Below, one piece after another: positions 57,535-64,000 of a stretch of DNA of 64,000 nt. Position numbers and translations under genes: made by a program. Position 1 is the first letter of the stretch; each line of letters begins with the position of its first letter. Below the pieces are notes generated by a model that made no database searches, had not been told where the DNA came from, and worked only from the letters and a program-made list of their open reading frames with translations. Location: the NCBI RefSeq assembly GCF_024296925.1, contig NZ_CP101125.1:6140501-6204500 (forward strand). The letters run 5' to 3'. Source of the DNA: Pseudomonas nunensis (GTDB lineage Bacteria; Pseudomonadota; Gammaproteobacteria; Pseudomonadales; Pseudomonadaceae).

Positions 57535-58637
57535 ATTTCGAAGCCTGGGATGCGCTCGGCGTCCTGCGCCGTCAACGCTTCGGCATTCCCCACACAGGGC
57601 GCCGTGTACAGGTCCATTGGAATGGACACGGCGCGATAGCGCGTCATGGCCATCCAGAGCGGGTCACGGTCATACAGACACATTTGCATCAACGCGTACT
57701 GACCGCGAACGCGCATCCACGCCGCATCCAGCAGTGCCGCAAAGATCTGCGGGTCGCGCTGTCGTACGTGCAAGTGGGTCAGGTAAACGTCGCGCAATGC
57801 CTCGCCGGGCGCGGCAATGGCAGGGCGCCCCAACAGCGGCGCACAGGTATTGAACGCGAGGCGAAGGGCCTGGTGCGCCAAGGGCAATGTTTCAAGCACC
57901 ACCCGTTTGATCCGCCCGGCATCCCAAGGCGCGACACAGCCCAGCAGATTGTCTTGGGCGTCCAGTGCCAGTAGAAATGACGAGAGGCCGAAGTCCGGCC
58001 AGGTGTCCAGACGCCGTGTAAACTGCGCTTCACTGAACACGCTGCCGAAGGGTTGACCTGCCGATTCGCGGTCGAGAAATGCGCGCAGCGCATCAGCGTG
58101 GCACGGCTGCGCTTGTACGATACGCACGTTGTCCGGCGCTCGCGGAGTGCTTCGCCACCCACGCTGGGCATACACGGCTACGTTGCTGTAGCCCCGCCAG
58201 TGCGCAAGCTTGAGCGGATTGGCGCGCCGTCCGCCCAGCAGCGACTGCGTCGCGAGACGGTTGGCGCGGATGACACAGCAATAGGCGTGCTGGACACCTG
58301 TTTCATCGGCCAGCGCTTCGAGCCTGACTTTGACCTCGGCCATCCACGACACCGACAGACGCCTATCAGGTACCAGCCGCAGATCCCCCAGATAGGCCAC
58401 GGGCTGAATGTCACCCTGAAGATAACCCTCGCGCACCACCAGGCTGGCAATGCCCTTCAGATCACCGACCTCGTTCTCGGCGATCCAGGTGCGATGGTCC
58501 AAGGCATGACAATGGTGCAGCGCAAAATAGTCAGGCCCGCGATCAAAACGCATTGGCAAGCCGCCCTGCATGGCCCGCTGCGCCTGAAAGTCGAGCAGTT
58601 GCCGATTGTCCGCAGCGCTGGCCTGGCGGATCAGCAT
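57522..58637 (-). CDS. GNAT-like acyltransferase (two-domain)
   Basis: A 371-residue protein whose beginning (MLIRQASAADNRQLLDF, then MRFDRGPDYFA) matches an N-acyl- or acetyltransferase (GNAT) start; a second GNAT-like half is apparent from about residue 170 (NVRIVQAQPCHADALRAFLD). The substrate is unknown. Its start overlaps the stop of the upstream gene by seven bases, so both acyltransferase-like genes form one leftward operon. It probably transfers an acyl group to an amine in the same pathway as GH3. Confidence 0.65.
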   Translation of the reverse strand: MLIRQASAADNRQLLDFQAQRAMQGGLPMRFDRGPDYFALHHCHALDHRTWIAENEVGDLKGIASLVVREGYLQGDIQPVAYLGDLRLVPDRRLSVSWMAEVKVRLEALADETGVQHAYCCVIRANRLATQSLLGGRRANPLKLAHWRGYSNVAVYAQRGWRSTPRAPDNVRIVQAQPCHADALRAFLDRESAGQPFGSVFSEAQFTRRLDTWPDFGLSSFLLALDAQDNLLGCVAPWDAGRIKRVVLETLPLAHQALRLAFNTCAPLLGRPAIAAPGEALRDVYLTHLHVRQRDPQIFAALLDAAWMRVRGQYALMQMCLYDRDPLWMAMTRYRAVSIPMDLYTAPCVGNAEALTAQDAERIPGFEIYLV

Positions 58638-59350
58638 GGTTGCGCGGCGGCAAACAGACGCAGCGCCATCGGCCGCAGGTTGTCGGGGTGCAGTTCACAC
58701 AGACAGACCAGCTCATTGCCCGACGCGTAATGAGGATTCTTCTGCAGAAAATAGGCGACGTTTGCCAAGCGCAGGTGAGGGGCAGGGACTTGCGCCAGTT
58801 CCGTCGTCAACCGACCTTGAGGCACTTTGAAAGACAGCACGCCCGTTGCCGGATCATAGGCCTCGCCGAAACGATCCACTGCAAGATGATCCGCCAACGC
58901 CTGCACCGTAGGATCCGTCACCACGCCGGCGCGGGGGACGTAATTCAACGCCATGGCGCCCAGATAACGGTAGGTGCGGTGACCCTTGCAGATCAGAAAC
59001 CAGTACAGAGGCACGTTCGGCTGCTCCTGCCAGATCTCACCGGCCAAGCGCATCCACGCGAATGCCAGTTGCTGGCTGCCCCAGTGTTCGCGGTCAATGA
59101 TGGTGTCGCCGGAAAAAATCACCCTGATCGGTTGGCCTGACCACGTGCGCTCATACTGTTTGAGGGTGGTGAAACCGACGATGGTTTCATCTGCACAACG
59201 CAATACGATGCAATGCGTCTTGTCTTGGAAATCCTGATCGAATCGCGGACGGGAGGTATCGCAGTAGGATGCGGAATAAATCTCGAACATCCGATCGATT
59301 TCATGTGGATGCAGATCGCAGCATTCAACGGACGTTGCGCTCAAACGCAT
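58631..59350 (-). CDS. Putative GNAT-like N-acyltransferase
   Basis: A 239-residue protein that I recognise only as GNAT-like: RFDQDFQDKTHCIVLRCADETIVGFTTLK resembles the substrate strand region, VIFSGDTIIDREHWG a core strand, and the conserved VPLYWFLICKGHRTYRYL resembles the acyl-CoA region. No membrane segment is seen. Of three candidate starts (59407, 59365, 59350) the last follows CGAGGATCTCC and was chosen. It is upstream of, and overlaps, the two-domain GNAT gene. Confidence 0.6.
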   Translation of the reverse strand: MRLSATSVECCDLHPHEIDRMFEIYSASYCDTSRPRFDQDFQDKTHCIVLRCADETIVGFTTLKQYERTWSGQPIRVIFSGDTIIDREHWGSQQLAFAWMRLAGEIWQEQPNVPLYWFLICKGHRTYRYLGAMALNYVPRAGVVTDPTVQALADHLAVDRFGEAYDPATGVLSFKVPQGRLTTELAQVPAPHLRLANVAYFLQKNPHYASGNELVCLCELHPDNLRPMALRLFAAAQPC

Positions 59351-59533
59351 GGAGATCCTCGGCATCGCAAGCAAGATGTTTGGAGTTTGGCGAGTTGAAA
59401 GGGCCAATGCAACGTAGACTTCCTTTCGTCCCTGCCATTTTCTGACGGTGCAAACCTTGAATAACCGAGCAGAAATCGCCGTTCATGGCGGTATGGAAAT
59501 TGAGTTTGTTCTGACCCATCAGGCGCCTTATTC
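59351..59533. promoter_or_regulatory. Divergent region, GNAT-like gene / PAP2-desaturase gene
   Basis: A 183-base region between divergent start codons that must drive the two outer units of the cluster. No strong consensus promoter could be assigned by eye. Short leftward open frames within it were rejected. Confidence 0.4.
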
Positions 59534-60994
59534 ATGTCATCCACGTTTGCCAGTCATCACCTTAATACCTCGATCGTGACGCGGCCCTTCAGTTGGCTGG
59601 TGATCTACACCGTCGTGACGGGCGCGCTGTACTTTCTCGTCACGCACTTCCCGATGGGCGCGGTACGGGTGATTCAACCGACGGGGTTTGATTCGCACAT
59701 TGCTCGCCTGCCTTACACGTTGCCGCTGTACCTGAGCTATGTACTGATCATGCCGGCACTGGTGCTGCTGGGGCGGCGCCGCGAATGGCTGTTGCCGGCC
59801 TTTTTTGCGGCGGCCGTGGCTTCCGGAACCTGCCTGCTGAGCCACTTGTTGTGGCCGACCATGATCGAGCGTACGGACAGCACGTCGCAGTGGCTCGCAT
59901 GGTTCTACCAGGTCGACTCACCGTTGGCCGCCTCGCCCAGCGGGCATGTGGCTTTGCCGGTGGCGATCAGCGTTGTCCTTGCTTGCCTGCGCGTCCGTGC
60001 GGCATGGCTCTTCAGTCTGTGGAGCGTGATGCTGTGGATTACCGTGTTGACGACGGGTCAGCACGTGCTGCTCGACGTGGTGTATGGCGCCGCGATCGGC
60101 GGCGCGGCGGGCCTGTTCACCGTCATGCTCAAGCGCCTGAAAGTGGATCTGCGCACCATGGCAGCGATCCTGCTGGAATGGCTGTGCATCATCGTGACGC
60201 TGCGCATCGCACTGTACGTGGGGGACTGGCGACTGTATGGCGTGGCCTTCGTGGTGATTGCCGCGCGCCAACATGCGCTGTTCATTCTGTACCACGACGC
60301 GACGCACTATCACCTGACCCGTCATCGTACGCTCAACGACTTTCTGATTAACCTGGCGATCGGTGTGCCGGGATTGGTTCCCGTGGAATTCTATCGGCCC
60401 CTGCACCTCCAACATCACCAACAGACCGGAACCGCGAACGACCCGGAGCGGCGTTTTCTGTATCACCGGCAGCCCTGGGATTTCCGCCCGCTGAGCGGGA
60501 AGTTGTTGCTGCGGCAATTGCTCGGGGATCTGTTCTTGATCAACACGCTGCGCAACCTGCGCGCCTACAAGGCGGCGGGCGGAGCATCACCGAAGATGAC
60601 CCGGCCGGCATTGGCTGCCGGTGTGATCTGGCTGGTCCTTTTATCTTTCATCGCTTGGCAAACGTCCGCCCAGACGCTCTTGCTGATGGTGTTTTTCTGG
60701 TTTGTGCCACTGGCCACGCTGGGCACCCTGCTGCAGAAAATCCGCAGCATTGCCGAGCACAGTGGCGGACCTGACGTCACCCCCGGTTGGCGTGAATGGA
60801 CATATGCCTGGAAAGTCGGGTGCGCAGGGCGGTTTTTCATTTGGCCTTATCACATCAATCTGCACCTGCATCATCACCGCAGTGCCAACCATCCCTGGCA
60901 TGTTCTCCCGCGTTTGGTGACGGCGGATGACGCGTTGCTGGACTCTCGGACGCTGCCCTCGCTGCTCTGGACGGGGATGAACAAGAACCGTTGA
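59534..60994 (+). CDS. Fusion of AUR1/PAP2-type phosphotransferase and fatty acid desaturase
   Basis: A 486-residue membrane protein with two enzyme domains. Residues about 20-200 are a PAP2_3/AUR1-type domain: SPSGHVALP (134-142) and TTGQHVLLDVVYGA (173-186) are the two histidine motifs of lipid phosphatase/phosphotransferases, without the KX6RP motif of classical PAP2. Residues about 205-486 are a desaturase with all three histidine boxes: HDATH (254-258), HLQHH (291-295) and HLHHH (444-448). About ten membrane helices in total. AUR1 relatives move a phospho-headgroup between lipids, so this protein may both exchange a lipid head group and oxidise the chain. I know no named homologue. Confidence 0.82.
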   Translation: MSSTFASHHLNTSIVTRPFSWLVIYTVVTGALYFLVTHFPMGAVRVIQPTGFDSHIARLPYTLPLYLSYVLIMPALVLLGRRREWLLPAFFAAAVASGTCLLSHLLWPTMIERTDSTSQWLAWFYQVDSPLAASPSGHVALPVAISVVLACLRVRAAWLFSLWSVMLWITVLTTGQHVLLDVVYGAAIGGAAGLFTVMLKRLKVDLRTMAAILLEWLCIIVTLRIALYVGDWRLYGVAFVVIAARQHALFILYHDATHYHLTRHRTLNDFLINLAIGVPGLVPVEFYRPLHLQHHQQTGTANDPERRFLYHRQPWDFRPLSGKLLLRQLLGDLFLINTLRNLRAYKAAGGASPKMTRPALAAGVIWLVLLSFIAWQTSAQTLLLMVFFWFVPLATLGTLLQKIRSIAEHSGGPDVTPGWREWTYAWKVGCAGRFFIWPYHINLHLHHHRSANHPWHVLPRLVTADDALLDSRTLPSLLWTGMNKNR

Positions 60995-61045
60995 TCCAGC
61001 CTGCTTCCCGGGCAGCACCGCTGGCGCAAAGAACGCCCCACGTTT

Positions 61046-61306
61046 TTAACTTGCAGCTTCACCCTTGGGATTGCTGGCAATCAGGCTGGCGCCGCATGCG
61101 GTTTTCATCCCGTGAAGCGCCACCGCGATGCCGCCGACATCCAGCAGGGCGCTGCCCTGCGTAATAGGGAAAACCCCTTTGCACAGCGGGCAAACCACCT
61201 TATGGCCAACACCGGACATGGGTTTGCCGTTCAGGTCAGTTTGGTTGAAAGCTTCAAGAACGGTACCACCGTGACTGGTGGAGTCGCCGAGCCGAATGAT
61301 GTCCAT
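61046..61306 (-). CDS. PAAR-domain protein (T6SS spike tip)
   Basis: An 86-residue PAAR protein: IIRLGDSTSHGGTV near the start, then a VCPLCKG cysteine pair and GIAVALHGMKTACGASLI, typical of the zinc-binding PAAR cone. It sharpens the VgrG spike of a type VI secretion system. The ATG at 61306 follows AAGAGGCC; a longer frame to 61432 overlaps tla3 and was rejected. It is 13 bases after tla3 and convergent with the PAP2-desaturase gene. Confidence 0.85.
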   Translation of the reverse strand: MDIIRLGDSTSHGGTVLEAFNQTDLNGKPMSGVGHKVVCPLCKGVFPITQGSALLDVGGIAVALHGMKTACGASLIASNPKGEAAS

Positions 61307-61319
61307 GTCAGCAGGCCTC

Positions 61320-62900
61320 TTAGAGATCGTCCATCCAGTTGGTTTTCGGTTTCTGGTCGGCGAGGAATTCTTCCAGCGTGTGATCCTGCTCGATGACCGG
61401 CATTTTTGGCCCCGAATGCGCTGAAGGCACAACTGGCGGTCCCTCGGTACTTGCGGTTTGAGGCATCAGGTTGACGCCGAAATGATCATTGCCTGAAGGC
61501 TTCTTGCCGGGCGTTGGCGAGGTCACGGCAATGATCGTCGCCTGCTCCGGGCGGCGCATCGGCATGACCACGCTGGTGTCCGCGTTCAGGTAACTGGCCA
61601 TCGTCGCCAGGGTGAGGCCGACAAACGGCGAGGCCGAGCCGATGTCACCCAAGCGCTGAGTCAAATCGTAGCTCTCGCGCGAATCAAGCAGGTCCAGCGG
61701 ACTGTGGGCGGCGGTGAGCGCCGGCAGCAGTTCAGCCAGAGGTGTGGTGTTCAAGCCACCATCAAAGAACACTCGAACCGGTTTCTGCGCCAGGCCGTCG
61801 GTGGCCTCTTTCCAGCCGGCGGCCAGTTTGACGGTCAGGGCGTCGCGCTTGAGTCGTTCGCCATTGTCTGGCCGCAACAGTGACACGGTGACTGGTCGAT
61901 GCAGTTTGGCCAACACTGGCAGCGCGTCCCATTGCTCGAACGCGCGCTGGGTCCAGGGTTGAGGAATGAACGTCGATGGCTGGAACTCCACGGCGGGTTT
62001 CCTCGCGCCCCAACCGGTGAACTCCGGGTCGATTTTGTTCTCGTTGACCTTGGCAAACTGCGCGTAGTAACGCAGCCATTCGACGCGCTCGGGGCGACCG
62101 ACAACCATGGCGACCATGGCGTCGGTGAGTTCGCCCGGCTTGCGCGGGCCAGGCCCACCAATCAGCGGCGCCTTTTTAGCCGACAAGGCAAACGACATGC
62201 TGAACCCTTCTACGTTGTAGACCAGTACAGCGGGGAGGTCAGGGTTCTGTTCGAACAGGTTGAACAGGTTTTCCACCAGGCCTTCGGGGGTGTCACTGCA
62301 GACCACGCCATCTTGCAGATTGCGCACGCGATGCCAGTGCAGGCCCGCTTCCGTGCGGTAACTGTTGACCATGCCCGAGAGCATTTCCCGGGTTCTTTCC
62401 GGGGAATAACGCAGGTTCGGTGTATCGGGACTCCAGCCACGAACGACCGTGATGGTCGGGATCGGCCACTTCTCCATGAAGTCGCGCAAGCCCAGTTCCA
62501 GAGCATCGGCCTTGCGCTTGTCATAGGCCAGGTCTTTGTCGTCGCCATCCACCGGATACTTTTTCGGATCCGTGGGCAGGATGCTGCCCACGTGGAGGGC
62601 TTCGGTCTGTTTTGCATTCTGCTCCTGCAAGGCTTTCCAGGCCTGGCCCTGACGGAATACGTCGAGGCTCAGGCCAATGGCGAGCACATCCAGAGTGTCC
62701 AGATGGGGCGAGGTGGCAGGGGCGCGGTAACGAGCATCAACAGGCATGGTGGCGGCCTCCTTGGCCGAGGTATAGGCAGTCACGGGTGAAGCCGCGCTGG
62801 CAAAGCAACGGCTGACCGTCGATGGATGTTCAGCCGCTTGAACCAGAGGGCTGGTCAGGAGCAGGCCGGTGAAAAACAGACAAGCAATATCGAGGCGCAT
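61320..62900 (-). CDS. tla3: Tla3-like type VI lipase adapter (DUF2875)
   Basis: A 526-residue DUF2875 protein, the family of P. aeruginosa Tla3, which hands the lipase Tle3 to a VgrG spike for export. The family core runs from about residue 60 to 450 (VVRGWSPDTPNLRYSPERT, LVYNVEGFSMSFALS, GGPGPRKPGELTDAM, FIPQPWTQRAFEQWD). The N-terminus (MRLDIACLFFTGLLLTSPLV) reads as a signal peptide or membrane anchor. Its start codon overlaps the tle3 stop (TGATG). It works with the adjoining lipase. Confidence 0.85.
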   Translation of the reverse strand: MRLDIACLFFTGLLLTSPLVQAAEHPSTVSRCFASAASPVTAYTSAKEAATMPVDARYRAPATSPHLDTLDVLAIGLSLDVFRQGQAWKALQEQNAKQTEALHVGSILPTDPKKYPVDGDDKDLAYDKRKADALELGLRDFMEKWPIPTITVVRGWSPDTPNLRYSPERTREMLSGMVNSYRTEAGLHWHRVRNLQDGVVCSDTPEGLVENLFNLFEQNPDLPAVLVYNVEGFSMSFALSAKKAPLIGGPGPRKPGELTDAMVAMVVGRPERVEWLRYYAQFAKVNENKIDPEFTGWGARKPAVEFQPSTFIPQPWTQRAFEQWDALPVLAKLHRPVTVSLLRPDNGERLKRDALTVKLAAGWKEATDGLAQKPVRVFFDGGLNTTPLAELLPALTAAHSPLDLLDSRESYDLTQRLGDIGSASPFVGLTLATMASYLNADTSVVMPMRRPEQATIIAVTSPTPGKKPSGNDHFGVNLMPQTASTEGPPVVPSAHSGPKMPVIEQDHTLEEFLADQKPKTNWMDDL

Positions 62901-64000
62901 CAGGGGTTGCCACCAAAACGGACAGGCTCGCCTTTTCTGAGCTCAGTGCGGGTCTGGGTCGCTACCAGGCTCGGCATGTTGTCGCTGATGGCGGGTAACG
63001 TGCCGGTCTTGCGATACGCCACTGTGGAGTCAATCAGCTCGCGGTTCTTACCGTCCTCTTGCTGATAGTGCTGATCCACGGAATCGTCCGGATCTTCATT
63101 CTCCGCCTGGAATTGCGCATTGGCGCCGCCATCGGTCTTTTTCCAGTCCAGGCGCCAATCTGCCACTCGACACAGATACGCATAGAACGACCCCTCATCA
63201 ACGCATTCGCCGGCACCGATCGCCACGTCATAGGCCAGCACTTGTCGGCTGTGTTCAGGGTTGTTGGGAATGGATGAGTGGAAGGACAGAGCCTCCGAGT
63301 ATTCCTCGCCTTGCAGACGCATACGCGCGTCGTACGGTGTTTCCCCGCGAGTGATGAGGACCTTGCCGTTACCTTGAGCCCGAGCGACAAACACATGGGC
63401 GCATTCCGAGGCTTCCTTGCCCTCGTTGCGGGCCTTTTCGACGCTTTGGATGTCTTGTCCATATTTGAAAGCCAGGGCTTCGTCCAGTGTCTCCTGTTTG
63501 GCGTAGCGTGGGTTTTTCGGCTCCCAGCCGCCATTGGCAACGCCGATCGAGGCATCGACAGGGTCCAGTTTGTCCTTCATCTGGTACACCCCGCTTTTGG
63601 AGGCTTCTCCCGGGGCGGTGATAACGCCATCGTTGGTAAAGTTCACGTCGCCCGGCACCGGCAATTGAGGCGCGGTCAAGACCACGGTGGCGCCCTTGTC
63701 CAGGCTGCCATTGGGTATCCGGTCCATGAAGCCCAGGCCGGTGTCTTCCCAGGGTTGCTCGCTGTCCTGGCGCAACAGGTAGACGTAGGGAGGAACGTGT
63801 TTGCCGACGGGTTCTTTCTCGCCGTTTCGCTTGCGCACGGTAAATACGCGTTGGTGGAAACGTTGTGGAAGAAGTTTGCGCGCAGGCTGACCATCTACCT
63901 CTTCGCCGATCCCCTGCCAGCCGATACCCTGGACGTTCTTGAGGCCAACCGTCTGATCCTGAGGGGTGAAGTAAAGAAAGGTGCAGCCGCGGTTGTCGCG
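62900..64000 (-). CDS. tle3: Tle3-type T6SS phospholipase effector (3' part only)
   Basis: The frame is open to the right edge of the window, so only the last 366 codons are seen; a GTG at 63838 is an internal codon, not a start. The segment just inside the edge (YFTPQDQTVGLKNVQGIGWQG) and the rest match the C-terminal DUF3274 region of Tle3 antibacterial phospholipases, which kill rivals from the periplasm. The alpha/beta-hydrolase catalytic core would lie beyond the edge, as would an immunity gene and probably a vgrG. It overlaps tla3 by one base. Confidence 0.83.
   Translation of the reverse strand, partial: RDNRGCTFLYFTPQDQTVGLKNVQGIGWQGIGEEVDGQPARKLLPQRFHQRVFTVRKRNGEKEPVGKHVPPYVYLLRQDSEQPWEDTGLGFMDRIPNGSLDKGATVVLTAPQLPVPGDVNFTNDGVITAPGEASKSGVYQMKDKLDPVDASIGVANGGWEPKNPRYAKQETLDEALAFKYGQDIQSVEKARNEGKEASECAHVFVARAQGNGKVLITRGETPYDARMRLQGEEYSEALSFHSSIPNNPEHSRQVLAYDVAIGAGECVDEGSFYAYLCRVADWRLDWKKTDGGANAQFQAENEDPDDSVDQHYQQEDGKNRELIDSTVAYRKTGTLPAISDNMPSLVATQTRTELRKGEPVRFGGNP

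Noticed and set aside
63838..63838. GTG at 63838 as the start of a separate gene
   Set aside because: The frame continues open to the window edge with protein matching Tle3, so the gene is simply cut by the window.

Overview
The window is chromosomal DNA of a fluorescent Pseudomonas (P. fluorescens group or close). The evidence is gene content and order that matches the origin-proximal and algB/kinB regions of Pseudomonas genomes, high G+C, and many REP/REPIN palindromes with the core GTGGGAGCGGGCTTGCTCGC. It holds about 55 protein genes. I see no tRNA, rRNA, CRISPR array or intact insertion sequence.

Left part (1-31 kb). It opens with the 3' end of dsbA, then an endonuclease/exonuclease/phosphatase protein, the diguanylate cyclase dgcH, the peptidoglycan amidase ampDh2 and a CSS-EAL phosphodiesterase. 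The leftward pair algB-kinB (alginate/virulence two-component system) follows. Divergent from algB is a small envelope operon (membrane peptide, DUF1328 peptide, Ivy-type lysozyme inhibitor) preceded by a good sigma-54 promoter. Then come gltP, a SpmA/SpmB-like protein, a four-gene Mce/Mla-type lipid transport operon, a DUF5924 protein, an M16 peptidase, a Na/Pi cotransporter, TerC and a CitMHS transporter, and three small enzymes. A choline-O-sulfate module (LysR regulator, betC, choX, SulP permease) closes this part.

Middle part (32-51.5 kb). This is the conserved Pseudomonas origin-flanking housekeeping block: aroE, hemF, qor, tsaC, dprA, a LysM protein, def, fmt, rsmB, trkA, a TPR protein, a PilZ protein, an LpxL-type acyltransferase, tag, glyQ, glyS, gmhB and a PlsC-type acyltransferase, then a histidine kinase/response regulator pair. 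By eye I find 15 perfect DnaA boxes (TTATCCACA) between 28 and 51 kb, where chance predicts about 0.5 in the whole window, and one exact parS site at 51.67 kb. Both place the segment close to oriC.

Right part (51.5-64 kb). This is accessory DNA. Nine tightly packed, often overlapping genes look like an undescribed lipid or acyl-amide biosynthetic cluster. The first operon is desaturase, GH3-type acyl-adenylating amide synthetase and Rieske oxygenase. The others encode a PF10118 putative di-iron enzyme with an alpha/beta hydrolase, two GNAT-like proteins, and a single protein fusing an AUR1/PAP2-type phosphotransferase to a second desaturase. The window ends in a type VI secretion effector module (Tle3 lipase, truncated by the window edge; Tla3 adapter; PAAR tip).
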